DNA of 64,000 nt from Symbiodinium natans (GCA_905221605.1 CAJNDS010000990.1:313501-377500), one strand, 5' to 3'. Positions 19,380-29,215 are shown, counted from the stretch's first letter. Made by a program: numbers and translations. Notes: generated by a model from the letters alone, not told the origin.

Positions 19380-19930
19380 TCAGGGTGTAGGGTTTCAGGG
19401 TGTAGGGTTTAGGGTTTAGGGTTTAGGGGTTAGGGTTCGTGGTTTGGGGTTCGACAATCTCGTAGAAGGGGCAGTTTCGAGGAACTACTTCTCAAGTCCA
19501 GAGTGAGGGTTGTTGGGGTTTGGGGGTTTACCCCTGGGCCTAAATCCCCCCCAATCCAAAAAGCCTTGAGTTTGGCAATGATGGGGTTCATCGCCAGGGG
19601 CCCTTCTTTCGCCTGTAAACCGATATTAGCCCCTCAACCCTAAACCCTAAACCCTAAACCCTAAAGCCTAAACAAACTTGATCCTAAAAGAGCCCAAAGA
19701 ACCCTGCCTCCTACTGAGCCCTGAGCCCTCTAAGGCGCCTAGAGCCCGTGAGGTTCAGGGTTTAGGGTTTAGGGTTTAAGAGTTCCCAAACCCCAACCTC
19801 CTGAGCCCACAAGGGCTTAGGGATTAGGTTTAGGTTTAGGGTTTAGGGTTTAGAAATCAGGGAATCAGGGTTTAGGGGTTTAAGGGTTTAGGGTGTAGGG
19901 TGTAGGGTTTAGGGTTTAGGGTTTAGGAAC
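19380..19930. repeat. Telomere-like intron
   Basis: TTTAGGG variants at 19380-19450, CCCTAAA 19625-19670, TTTAGGG 19750-19785, 19820-19930. The unique parts 19460-19620 and 19680-19745 hold nothing recognised. Confidence 0.75.
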
Positions 19931-20010
19931 CCCAGGCCCGGTGCCTTCCAGTTCTTGAAGCCAGCGTCACAGTCGAACTGCCCGTGCTCTTCGCAACCCA
20001 CCTTGAACTC
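19931..20010 (-). CDS. Module exon, GC-FDCDAGFKNW
   Basis: The best-preserved DC half. After acceptor TTTCCAG| the minus strand reads EFKVGCEEHGQFDCDAGF and then KNWKAPGLG. G-C, F-D-C-x-A-G-F and N-W are perfect; the spacer lacks TT. The donor CTGGG|GTTCCTAAACC starts a telomere-like intron and, as at 18.8 kb, splits a Gly codon after two bases. A bare GCF before the acceptor could be the tail of W-C-C, so an unspliced reading is also open. 80 nt. Confidence 0.7.
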
Positions 20011-20203
20011 CTGGAAACATCCACCGGGTTAGGACTCAGGGTTTTAGTAGGCATGTAGCGTTCAGGGTTTCGGCTTTACAGTGACTTTACAGGGCTTCCC
20101 ACGCCCTAACCCTATGCAACCTGAACCCTTGCGAGGCTCGGAGCCGTTTTCCTTTGCGCGGGTCTCTACTTCAAGCACCGATAGCCCCTCTCTGGGAAGC
20201 ATT

Positions 20204-20204
<1 letters not shown>

Positions 20205-20241
<37 letters not shown>

Positions 20242-20411
20242 GGGGGGGGGGGGGGGGGGGTGGGGGGGGTGGGGGGGGGTGGGGGGGTGGGGGGGGGTGA
20301 GGGGGGGGGGGTGGGGGGTTGGGGGGGGTGGGGGGGGGGGTGGGGGGGGGGGGGGGGGGGGGGTGGGTGGGGGGGGGGGGTGGGGGGGTGGTGGTGGGGG
20401 GTGGGGGGAGG
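20205..20411. repeat. 207-bp G-rich tract
   Basis: Almost pure G broken by single T (two A), with no run above 36. It directly adjoins a MITE at 20.44 kb. It translates into poly-Gly or poly-Pro open frames that are artefacts. Strong potential for four-stranded DNA on the plus strand. Sequencing or assembly error in such a tract is likely. Confidence 0.85.
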
Positions 20412-20442
20412 TTGATCTTCACTGTGGGCCGATGTGTTTAGG

Positions 20443-20545
20443 TTGGGATGTTCCCCCCCATACCAGCAGTCCTTGATAGGGATTCTGGTACTCCCTATTA
20501 TGATCCTTGTTAAAGGGCTGTTAGTGTAAGGGGGGACATCCCAAT
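20443..20545. mobile_element. MITE-like element, family M1, copy 3
   Basis: TTGGGATGTTCCCCCC and GGGGGGACATCCCAA form the ends; internal AGTCCTTGATAGGGATT and GGGCTGTTAGTGTAAG match the family. TGTTTA stands on both flanks, a probable target duplication, showing insertion into telomere-like DNA. 103 bp. Confidence 0.75.
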
Positions 20546-20996
20546 GTTTAGGGTTTGGGAGCTTATGAGTTTAGGGTTTCGCAGTTTGTGGTGTTGGGCT
20601 CCTGGAGGTGCTTAAGGGAGCCGAACCCCTCAACTTGAGGGAACAAGGGTACGACATTCAGTACTGCCCTATCCTGCCCCTAAACCCTAAACCCTAAACC
20701 ATAAACCCAAGCTTTGGGGTAGGGTCTTGGGGCTGACGTAGCTATACAGTCTAGAGTCTAGGGTTTTGGGAGCTATGGTTTAGGGCGGGCTTAGGGTTTA
20801 GGGTTTGAATCAACTTACGCATGCTGGTCGCTGAAAATCGCAAGCTCCACGCCCCTCTACAGGTAAGTAACAAACGAATAAGGACTGCAAGGCCCCTACC
20901 CCAAGCCCTCGAACCCTATAAGCCCTGCAAGAATCCGACGCCCATAGCCCTGAAATCCTCTCAACCCTAAGACCTACAGCCCTGTAAGCGCTAGAC

Positions 20997-21074
20997 CCCT
21001 GGACCCTGTGCCCCGGGCCTGGCAACACCAGTCCTTCTTCTGCGGCGACCACCCCTTGTGCCAGCGCTTCAAAC
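20997..21074 (-). CDS. Module exon, RW-GWS-QKKDWCC
   Basis: The minus strand reads LKRWHKGWSPQKKDWCCQAR with G-T at the G-C position. N-W (here R-W), G-W-S, K-K-x-W-C-C are continuous with no intron where the 18.8/19.3 kb pair has one. Acceptor CCCAAG| at about 21075-21076; donor in AGGGG|TCTAGC region near 20996. 78 nt. A clear copy, flanked by telomere-like repeats on the right and degenerate CCCT repeats on the left. Confidence 0.68.
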
Positions 21075-22222
21075 CTTGGGGTCAAAGCCTAAATCGTTTC
21101 GAGCTTGGGTTTAGGGTTTAGGGCTTAGAGTTTAGGGGCTTAGAGTTAGGGTCTAGGCTCGGGGGGTGTGAAGGAAAGCCGTCCCCTAAACCCTTGCAGT
21201 CCACCGTGTCATTTACGAAAGGGGAGAAGGTCCGGCAAGGTGCCAACTCACTGCGGCGCGTTTTGCATGAAGATTTGGTACCTTCTGGCGATTTGCTGCC
21301 GATTGCTGTCGTCCCTGCGGCTTCTTCCGTCCCGTCCGCCCAGGTAAGGCGTCCAAGTCGCTGGAAGAGAGCGATGTGCAAGAGATGCCACAACCGAATC
21401 CAAGCATTCAGCCACCACGTTAGCCTGGCAGAGCTCCTGCCATCTTGTCTCTCTTGCCTAGAAACCCAGACAGCGGCGGGAGGCTTGGTTTGAAACAGGG
21501 CTTAGGGTTTCTGTTAGGGCATGGCACTTTATCTCAACAGCACCGTGCAGCAACCCCACTGCTATGTCAGAAGCACAACTCCCAGCTGGACAGTGATGTG
21601 GCAAGCTTGCGTTGCGCCACGTGGCCACAGTGGCACAACAAGTGGGGTTGATATTTGTGGGGGACCCCAAGAATGAGGCTTCTAGCTTGTATGGCACAAC
21701 AAGTTTCCATGGGTTATATGGCCGAAAACTGGGTTTAGGACCCTAAACCCATTTTAATTAAGACCCTAAACCAGAGAATTCAGATCAGCACCACACATGC
21801 TGATACCCTCCCAGCTTTCCCTGCGCGAGCAGCCAAATTTGGGGTTAGGGGGGTTGGGCATTAGGAAAGCTTGCGTCAGTATCTCTCCTTCTTCTGTCTC
21901 TAAATATGTTTTGGGATGGGTTTGGAGGCCCTATGCCTGTGGATTCGTAGGGTTTGTCCCGGGGTTCGGGCCCTTAGAACTTAAAATATCAACCTCAGCC
22001 CCCCCCTGCGCAGACATGCCTAAGGAGGCACACCCTCATGACACAAACCCCACTGAGCTACTCTAGGGGCCTGAATAGTTGGAATGGGGTTTTGGGGGGT
22101 TGCTATAGTATAATTACAAAGGGACCACAAGTGAATATCATTAGCAATTATTCCGACTCCTCTAGTATGGTTGAGGGCCAAAGTTTAAGGCCTTTGTGCT
22201 CAAGCACTTCAGGAACGAAAAC
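21075..22222. other. Spacer with one M3 element, open frames on both strands
   Basis: TTTAGGG at 21110-21150. 21170-21500 is unique with overlapping open frames; on the minus strand TVDCKGLGDGF could be a DC-type remnant but runs into repeat. 21510-22060 is unique and unassigned. A family M3 element lies at 22.07 kb. Confidence 0.4.
22065..22162. mobile_element. MITE-like element, family M3, copy 1
   Basis: TAGGGGCCTGAATAGTTGGAAT at the left (20-base core shared with 57.0 kb), GCTATAGTATAATTA inside, and AATTATTCCGACTCC at the right, roughly the inverse. Related copies at 52.44 and 57.03 kb share order and length. Non-coding. Confidence 0.55.
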
Positions 22223-22354
22223 AGCCAGATGCTGCATCAGCCCACTCATGCTGTGCGCCCCGACCGGCGGTACAGTCGAAGGGAACGGTTGTGAGCGAAC
22301 TGCCGCAGCCGATGTGCATGGTGGAGCAGCAGTACGCCTTGCGATTCGAGGCTT
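22223..22354 (-). CDS. Full module exon, YCC-x5-GC-TT-PFDC-AG-W
   Basis: The longest intact exon, 132 nt on the minus strand. RKAYCCSTMHIGCGSSL is followed by TTVPFDCTAGRGAQHEW. K-K is R-K, W is Y, then C-C, five residues, G-C, TT, P-F-D-C, x-A-G and a W two residues late. Acceptor CTACCCAG|, donor in TGGCT|GTTTTC. Both halves lie in one exon, as at 13.1 kb. This copy fixes the spacing used to judge the others. It sits in DNA with little telomere-like repeat nearby. Confidence 0.72.
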
Positions 22355-23726
22355 CTGGGTAGCGGCCCGTTTGGGAAAATCCCTAGTGGCAGGCACTTCA
22401 TGGGTGTGGGCCCTGGCAGAGAGACTAGCCAGAACCCCAAACCATAGCTGTAGCTTCTAGGCCCCTTATCCGCTCTCTCGCCCCCGACCTCAGCCCTTGA
22501 AGACAGCTGGGAACCTTGAATCACGCAAGCCAAACATCGAGGCGAACATCGTTGAACATGGCAGGGGGGCGCCTATTTGAGTAGAATGGGTATTTCAGGG
22601 TTGTTTATATGATACGTAGAGAAGGACTCAAGGAACAAGACTTGCAATTAAATTTGGCTCCTGCAGTAGAGGTCTGGCAAGACTCAACACCCGGACAAGA
22701 GCCCGCTGTTCAGATACGCACGCTCATCAACTTCAACTGCTTGCTTCCGCCACATCGCACCCGAAACCCTAAACCCTAAACCCTGAACCCTGAACCCTCA
22801 AATTCACCCCGACGGCTGGTGGGGGGCCTCGGAGCTTCTGAAGATTAGAGTGAGAGTAAGCACAACTTCCTGACTTTTGGGTTTAGGGTTTAGGGTTTAG
22901 GGTTTAGGGCTCCGAAAGCCTGCCAAAAACTCTGCTTTTGGGGATTGGGGTTTCGGGTTGCGGGGCCCTATAACCTATGCGCCCAAAAAAGTCGGGTTTA
23001 GGGTTTAGGCTTCGGGGTTTATGGCAACCTGAAAGCCTGAACTCAAAATGCCCACAAGCCTGCTGCGGTGCTGTGAAGCTCTGTGGCGGGCCATTGCAGG
23101 AGTACTCCTGGAGCCTGGGCTGGCCCCAAGGAACAGAAACCAAGGAAGCTAACCCGAGAACCCCAAACCCTAAACCCTAAACCCTAAACCCTAAAAACCA
23201 TGAAGCTGACGATGTGTTTTTTGGGGGCTGAGGCGCAGGGGATGTATGGGGGTTCTGCCTTAGCCTGCGTGAGGGCCTATGATTCACTCTGGAGCAGGAA
23301 CTGACATGCTGAGTTTAGGGTTTAGGGTTTAGGGTTCAGGGTTTAGGGCTTAGGATGTAGGGTTTGGGGGACTTTCCCCAGAAGCTTGGGGAGGCTCAGA
23401 TGCGGATGCGCCGGCGATGAGTGCGCTAGCATCCTGGGAGCCCTAAGTGCCCTGAGCCCTGGGTCACCTTCTCTTAGTAGTCCAGTCTGTAGGGGAACTA
23501 AAGGTTAGCCTTTGGGAGTATAGGGGCGATTCTATTGCCCCATAAAGGTTAAAGGTGACCTACTCTACTACTAAGTTAATCCTTAAGCCCGACACCCTGA
23601 CCCTTAAGCCCATGACCCCAACAGGCCCAAGCTAGGGTTGAGGGCCCCTAAACCCGAAACCCTAAACCCTCAAGCCTCAAGCCTCAACCCTAAACCCTAA
23701 ATCCTATCAGCTCGAAGGAAGCTGCG
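22355..23726. other. Spacer with telomere-like patches
   Basis: CCCTAAA/CCCTGAA at 22762-22800, TTTAGGG at 22878-22910, CCCTAAA 23162-23200, TTTAGGG 23312-23360, CCCTAAA variants 23645-23705. On the plus strand near 23040-23130 PQACCGAVKLCGG resembles C-C-x5-G-C weakly. A palindromic element lies at 23.46 kb. Confidence 0.5.
23462..23577. repeat. Inverted-repeat element
   Basis: GGTCACCTT and CTTAGTAGT at the left are inverted at the right (AAAGGTGACC, ACTACTAAG), with CCTTTGGGAGTATAGGGGCG and ATTGCCCCATAAAGG as inner arms. 116 bp, non-coding, one copy seen. Confidence 0.5.
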
Positions 23727-24329
23727 CCTATATATGGTTCAGCGTCGGGCGTTCCCGGCCCCCCCCCCCCCATGGTATCCCCCCCCCCAAGTCTACTCTA
23801 CGGTCCCTAAACCCTAAACCCTAAACCCTAAACCCTAAACCCTAAACCCTAAACCCTAAACCCTAAACCCTAAACCCTAAACCCTAAACCCTAAAACCCT
23901 AAAACCTAAACCCTAACCCTAAACCCTAAACCTTAAGTCTTAAACCTTAAACCCTAAACCCTAAAACCCTGAACCCTAAACCCTAACCCTAAAACCAACC
24001 CCCAACCACACCACAGGGGGGGGGGGATCATCTTAGTACCCCATCCGCGGGGAAAACCCTAAACCCTAAACCCTAAACCCTAAACCCTAAACCCTAAACC
24101 CTAAACCCTAAACCCTAAAACCCTAAAACCCTAAAACCCTAACCCTAAACCCTAAACCCTAAAACCCTAAAACCAACCCCCAACCACACCACAGGGGGGG
24201 GGGGGTATCATCTTAGTACCCCATCCGGGGGGGGGGGGGGGGTAAGGGGGGGGGGGGGGTAGGGGGGGGGGGGGGTAGGGGGGGGGGGGGGGGGGGGGGG
24301 GGCCCCGCCGGGGCTGAACCATATATGGG
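23727..24329. mobile_element. Inverted-ended block enclosing telomere arrays
   Basis: CCTATATATGGTTCAGC at the left recurs inverted as GCTGAACCATATATGGG at the right, 600 bp apart. Inside are two rounds of the same series: a CCCTAAA array, then CCAACCACACCACAG, a G run, and ATCATCTTAGTACCCCATCC. A G-rich tract fills 24227-24302. No coding capacity. It may be a hairpin-forming element that has captured telomere repeats, or a folded duplication. Confidence 0.55.
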
Positions 24330-24351
24330 TTATGCTGAAGGTTTTCGGCTG

Positions 24352-24590
24352 AACCCCTAAACCTAAAACCCTAAAACCCTAAAACCCTAAAACCCTAAAA
24401 CCCTAAAACCCTAAAACCCTAAAACCCTAAAACCCTAAAACCCTAAAACCCTAAAACCCTAAAACCCTAAAACCCTAAAACCCTAAAACCCTAAAACCCT
24501 AAAACCCTAAAACCCTAAAACCCTAAAACCCTAAAACCCTAAAGCCCTAAAACCCTAAAACCCTAAAGCCCTAAAACACTGAAACCCTGA
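24352..24590. repeat. CCCTAAAA octamer array
   Basis: About 29 head-to-tail octamers (TTTTAGGG on the other strand) with a few G substitutions near the right end. The surrounding repeats are heptamers, so this is a distinct local expansion. Confidence 0.9.
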
Positions 24591-24648
24591 AACAGAAACC
24601 CTAAACCCTAAAGCCTAAACCCTAAAGCCTAAACCCTAAACCCTAGAC

Positions 24649-24737
24649 CTTCACCCCAGGGGCCGGGCGGGACATCCTGCGATGGGCAGCCCTTGGAGTA
24701 GAACTCGCAGCACCACTCCTTCTTCTTGTCAGACCAC
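24649..24737 (-). CDS. Module exon, WSDKKKEWCC-x5-GCP
   Basis: The minus strand reads WSDKKKEWCCEFYSKGCPSQ: every key residue of the second half is present. The acceptor CCCCCCAG|G TGG leaves one base before W, fitting the two-base Gly start left by the 18.8/20.0 kb type of donor. The donor TGAAG|GTCTAGGG opens directly into telomere repeat. 89 nt. CCCTAAA lies on the left and TTTAGGG on the right, the commonest frame. With 22.3 kb this is the best reference copy. Confidence 0.73.
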
Positions 24738-24744
24738 CTGGGGG

Positions 24745-24871
24745 GAGTTTAGGGTTTAGGGTTTAGGGTTTAGGGTTTAGGGTTTAGGGTTTAGGGTTTA
24801 GGGTTTAGGGTTTAGGGTTTAGGGTTTAGGGTTTAGGGTTTAGGGTTTAGGGTTTAGGGTTTAGGGTTTAG
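24745..24871. repeat. Perfect TTTAGGG array
   Basis: Eighteen uninterrupted TTTAGGG units beginning eight bases from the 24.7 kb exon. On the coding strand it is the C-rich 3' end of the upstream intron. Confidence 0.95.
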
Positions 24872-25945
24872 GCCGCCCGAAAGTAGGGGGCTTTCCTTTC
24901 TCTTTGTTTTTTTTGGGTGGGAGGGTTTGGGGCTTACCGGTTCATTTGGGAATGAAGGCGGGAGTTCTTGGCCCTGTATGTAATCCCTAAGCCCTAACCC
25001 TGAACCCTATGTTTTACCATGACCTTTATGCTACAGCCGCCGTTTGCCCGAACTTGCAGGGCTTCGGGCTTAGGGCTTAGGTCTTAGTCTTAGTGCTTGG
25101 GGCTTGGGGCTTAGGCCTTAGGGTTTAGGGTCCAGGGTCTAAGGTTTATAGGCTTTAGGGCTTCTGCGGCCTCTTTCGCCATCCCAGGACCTACACGCCC
25201 GGCGCGACGACCAGGATTTAAGCAAACTCAAGCCTGACACATTCGGACCAGATGACCGGGACCGAGTCCACTCTGTTGTGTGGGACGGAACCTGCACCTG
25301 CACAAGAACACTTGCATAAGGGGCCTGTGGACAAAACGTCCACACAACCTCGCACCCGCAGACCTGCCGCCACGAATTTCTCAAGTCTTGATTGCTGGAA
25401 GTAAGAACTCGTTGTGGAGTTGGCTGAGCAGGAATATCTGCAGGGATCGGCTGGGCTTTGAAGTTAGGGCTCAGGTCGGGGGCTTGTCGGGCTGTTCTAA
25501 AGGGCACTTGAAAGGGATGGAGACCTTGGTAAAACGCGGACAGGTGTTTTGAACAACTGTTTCGATAACTTCGAGGACGCCGTGTGAGACTGCAAACAGC
25601 AACCTAAGCCCTGAAAACCCTAAAGCCCAAAACCCTAAACCCTAAAACCTGCAAGCAAACGAAACCAACAAAAAACTTTAAAGCCGCAGTTTTTTCCGGG
25701 AGCCAGGTTTCAGGGAGGCTCTGGGCTTCAGGGCCTACATCCTTCCTCCGGCAACCCGCTGCGAGAAGGGATCTCAAGCCTCAGCCTAAGCCTAAGCCCC
25801 AAACCCCAAACCTCAAACCCTAAACTCCAACAAACCCTAAACCCCAAACCCTAAACCCAAACCCTAAACCCCAAAACCCTAAACCCTATACCTTAAACCC
25901 CAAACCCTAAACCCTAAACGCCAGGTCCAAGATCTTGCTGGGGAC
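24872..25945 (-). other. Spacer with a degenerate two-module open frame
   Basis: 25139-25507 is open on the minus strand. It reads TSSNQDLRNSWRQVCGCEVV, later APYASV, then LLKSWSSRRACRSW. The registers of S-x-x-x-x-C-C, x5-G-C-E-V, P-Y and W-S are roughly right but most Cys are lost. At 25640-25715 (minus) WLPEKTA is a fainter trace. The rest is CCCTAAA-like (25770-25920) or unique. Confidence 0.35.
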
Positions 25946-25998
25946 CCGGCGCTGCCCGCCAGTTGTTGTACGCCGCCTGCCACGAAACGGCGTCGAGG
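25946..25998 (-). CDS. Module exon, AxYNNW
   Basis: The minus strand reads AVSWQAAYNNWRAAP. S-W-x-A-A-Y-x-N-W fits D-C-x-A-G-F-x-N-W with C changed to W by one base. The donor GCCGG|GTCCCC falls two residues after N-W-x-A, close to its place in the 18.8 and 20.0 kb exons. CCCTAAA lies on the left and a long TTTAGGG array on the right (26000-26130). Confidence 0.5.
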
Positions 25999-26399
25999 GG
26001 TTTAGGGTTTAGGGTTCAGGGTTTAGGGTTTAGGGTTTAGGGTTTAGGGTTTAGGGTTTAGGGTTTAGGGTTTAGGGTTTAGGGTTTAGGGTTTAGGGTT
26101 TAGGGTCTAGGTTTAGGGTTTAGGGTTTAGGGTTTGGGGTTTACGGTTGAGGCTTGCCCCTAAAACCTACAGAAAGGACTGTTGTGAGGCGGAGTTGTTG
26201 GGTAGTTTTCAGTCATTTAATAAGGTTTAGGGGTTGGTAAACGCTTACAACTTTAAACTTATGGCCTCACAACAGTCCATTCGAAAGTGGGGATCTTGAC
26301 CATGATGTTTGGCACACTGAGATGATGTTCTCAAAGAGTGACATGTTCATGAGTTTGGAGGGGGGGGGGCAGGGGCCACCGCGTGGCCCACTCTTAGCC

Positions 26400-26491
26400 C
26401 CCCTCCCCCACCCCCCCCCCCCCCCCCCCCCCCGTCCCCCCCTCCCCACCCCCCGCCCTACCCCGCCCCCCCCCCCACCCCCCCCCCCCCT
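26400..26491. repeat. C-rich tract
   Basis: Poly-C with scattered T, A and G, the strand mirror of the 20.2 kb G tract. Open frames across it are low-complexity Pro or Gly artefacts. Confidence 0.85.
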
Positions 26492-26798
26492 GGTTTCGAG
26501 GCTGTGCCTCAAGCGTAGCAGCCGTTGGTTTTTGCTTTCACGTATTTCCAGACCTGTTATTCGGAAGTTCCCTGCTTTCGAAACACAGCCTTTGTTTCGA
26601 AACACAGCCCCTGTTTCGAAACATGGATGTCACAGCCACAACTGCTTCACAAAACGATATCCAATCTCACCTTGGTTCCAGCGCTATATCTGAAGGTTGC
26701 GATGTCACATGTGCGAGTAAAAGGATATCTGCTCACAGTATTCTCGCGTCCCCGGGGCCTACAGGACATGTCTTGATGATGTGGGTGCTAATAATGTA
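26492..26798. other. Unique segment with a short tandem repeat
   Basis: GTTTCGAAACACAG occurs about three times at 26575-26620. Nothing else recognised. Confidence 0.4.
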
Positions 26799-28455
26799 GG
26801 GTTATAAGGTTAAAAATCCTATAGAGTTTAGCGTTATGACCCTAAACCCTATATGCTTTAAGGCTTAAGGAAAACAATAAAGTGGTTAAATCACTGAGGG
26901 TCTAGGGTTACGTTTTTGCAATGCCCTAAACCTTAAACTCTAAACCTTTAACCTCTTATAGGGTTTAAACCCTAAAGGGCTAACCCGGTAGGGTAGATAA
27001 ACCCTGAACCGAAAGGGGCCCTATAGGGTTTAAGGCTTAACCTAGTTTGAATGCCCAAACTTAAATTTAAATCCCCAGGCCTTAAACCTCTGAAAACCTT
27101 ATAGGGCTTAAAGGCTTTACTGCCTAAACCTGATGTATTTAAGGTCTGGGCATTTATACCTTCAGCATTAGAACCCTAAACCCTTTATGCTGTAAGGCTT
27201 AAGGAAAACAGTAGGATTTAAGCCTCGAGGCCTATAATATAGGGTTATAAGGTTCTAATCCTATAGAGTTTAGCGTCATAACCCTAAACCCTATATGCTT
27301 TAAGGCTTAAGGAAAACAGTAAAATGATTAAATCCCTGAGGGTCTAGGGTTACGTTTTTGCAATGCCCTAAACCTTAAACTCTAAACCTTTAACGTCTTA
27401 CAGGGTTTAAATCCTATAGGGTTAAACCTTTAAAAACCTTATAGGGCTTAAATGTTTTAATGCCTAAACCTGATGTACCTAAGGTGTGGGCATTTATACC
27501 TTCAGCGTTATCACCCTAAACCCTATCTGCTGTAAAGCTTAAGGTAAACAGTAGGGTTTAAGTCTCAAGGCCTATAATATGGGGTTGTATCAAAACCCCC
27601 GCGCAGTCGATTTCGAAAGGAATTGCCCGAAGCGTTTGGGGCAGTGCTTCTGACTCGTAAAACGATAATCAAGAAAATAAACCGATAACTTTGTAGTAAC
27701 AGGGCGGGCAGGCGCTATTCCAGTGATAAGCTTGTACTACAAATACATGAAAACACTGAAAACCCAGCCTGCTCAGCTTGTACTACAAATCAACGGAAAC
27801 CTAGCCGGTTTCAGTACTAAGCTTGTACTACAAATCAATGAAAACCCAGCCTGCTCAGAGGCACGTCCGTTCCAGTACTAAGCTTGTACTACAAATCAAC
27901 GAAAACCCAATCGGCTCACGGGAACGTCGGTTCCAGTACTAAGCTTGTACTACAAATCAACGAAAACCCAGCCCGCTCACGGGAACATCGGTTCCAAATT
28001 GTTGGTTCTTCCCCCAAACCCTGTAAAACGATAATCAAGAAAATGAAACGATAACCCTGGGACGGATGAATAGATTTAACTCGGGGTTTTTATACTATCG
28101 CATATAGGAATATAAGGTTCTTATCCTATAGAGTTTAGCGTTATAACCCTAAACCCAAACACTATATGCTTTAAGGCTTAAGGAAAACAGTAAAGTGATT
28201 AAGTCCCTGAGGGTCTAGGGTTACGTTTTTGCAATGCCCTAAACCTTAAACTCTAAACCTTTAACCTCTTATAGGGTTTAAACCCTATAGGGCTGCACTA
28301 TAGGGTTTAAGGTTTAACCTAGGTTGAATGCCCAAACCTGAATTTAATTCAACCTTTAAAAAGCCTTATAAGGCTGAAAGGTTTTAATGTCTAAACCTGA
28401 TGCACCTAAGGTCAGGGCATTTATACCCTCGGCGTTATAACCCTAAACCCTCGTA
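26799..28455. repeat. Three-unit tandem repeat of 350-440 bp
   Basis: Units begin at about 26799, 27241 and 28106 with TATAAGGTT, then ATCCTATAGAGTTTAGCGT. All share GGGTCTAGGGTTACGTTTTTG, CTTAAACTCTAAACCTTTAAC and a final ATTTATACCTTC. They are TA-rich and made of diverged CCCTAAA-like words such as CCTTATAGGG. The third unit is separated from the second by an inserted element. Non-coding. Confidence 0.75.
27588..28094. mobile_element. Element inserted in the tandem repeat
   Basis: It interrupts the repeat at the point where units 2 and 3 should join. The ends TATCAAAACCCCCG and CGGGGTTTTTATA are inverted. Inside, AAAACGATAATCAAGAAAAT occurs near both ends (27658, 28025). Between them a unit containing AAGCTTGTACTACAAATCAA is repeated about five times, the last three at a 60-61 bp period. 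About 507 bp, no coding capacity seen. Confidence 0.65.
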
Positions 28456-28956
28456 CATCTGCTTTGCACTCGCAACAAAATCAACTTCATCCAAAACACT
28501 GCATCACATTCAAGAAAACTCCGCCTCACAACAGTCCCCTCTCAAAACCTAAAACCCCAAAACACCCAAAACTCCGAAACACTAGAAGCCGAAACCCCCC
28601 CCCCCCCCCCCCAAAACCCCAAAACCCTACGACTCTAAAAAACCGCAAAACCCTCTTAAAACCCCAAAACCCTAAAACCCATTTGGGACTTAAGGTGTAG
28701 GAATTTAAAGAGTAGGGCTTTGCCCCTTTGAGGTTTATGGATTGAATCCCCGAACCCACACCTTGAAACCCGAAACCCTAAACCCTATCTCCAGACGCTG
28801 GGCCTTTTTAACCCTCAAACCTGGCCCTCATCCTGAGCCCATCTCGCACACCCCACCCTAAACCCTAACACAACCCTTCGAACCCCACACCCTAAAACGC
28901 CTAAACCCCCAAACCCGAAACCCCAAACCCCAAGCCCTAAACCCTAAACCCCAAAC
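28456..28956. repeat. CCCTAAA-variant tract with C run
   Basis: AAAACCCC/AAAACCCT words at 28540-28680, a C run at 28595-28612, a unique island at 28690-28760 and CCCTAAA variants to 28956. Predicted peptides rich in Pro and Lys come from the repeats. Confidence 0.7.
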
Positions 28957-29021
28957 CCCAAGCCCCCGGAATGCCTCGCAGTCGAAGGGCTCCGAGGTGG
29001 TCTCCGTGTGAGGCTTGCAGC
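28957..29021 (-). CDS. Module exon, GC-TT-PFDC
   Basis: After acceptor ATCCAG| the minus strand reads GCKPHTETTSEPFDCEA and then FRGLG. G-C, TT spacer and P-F-D-C are perfect; A-G-x-x-N-W is reduced. The donor CTTGGG|GTTTGGGG leads into telomere-like repeat. Upstream in frame PCWAPGDP could be W-C-C plus five residues, so an exon starting near 29045 is an alternative. Framed by CCCTAAA (left) and TTTAGGG (right). Confidence 0.68.
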
Positions 29022-29059
29022 CTGGATCTCCGGGGGCCCAGCAGGGTTTTGGGTTTGGG

Positions 29060-29109
29060 GCTGGGGATGTAGGGTTTAGGGTTTAGGGTTTAGGGGTAGG
29101 GTTTAGGGT

Positions 29110-29162
<53 letters not shown>

Positions 29163-29215
29163 GGTCTTGGGTTCAGGGTCTAGGGTCAAGGGTTTCGGGT
29201 TTCAGGGTTTAGGGC
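29060..29215. repeat. TTTAGGG array switching to TTGAGGG
   Basis: Three or four TTTAGGG units are followed by eight to nine uninterrupted TTGAGGG units (29105-29165), then mixed variants. Sharp switch of unit type. Confidence 0.9.

Noticed and set aside
20081-20476. Long Gly- or Pro-rich open frames over the G tract
   Set aside because: They are direct translations of a homopolymer-like tract and have no other sequence support.
27595-27650. PFEIDCAGV on the minus strand as a module exon
   Set aside because: It lies inside the inserted element at 27.59-28.09 kb, has no N-W or splice frame and is probably chance.
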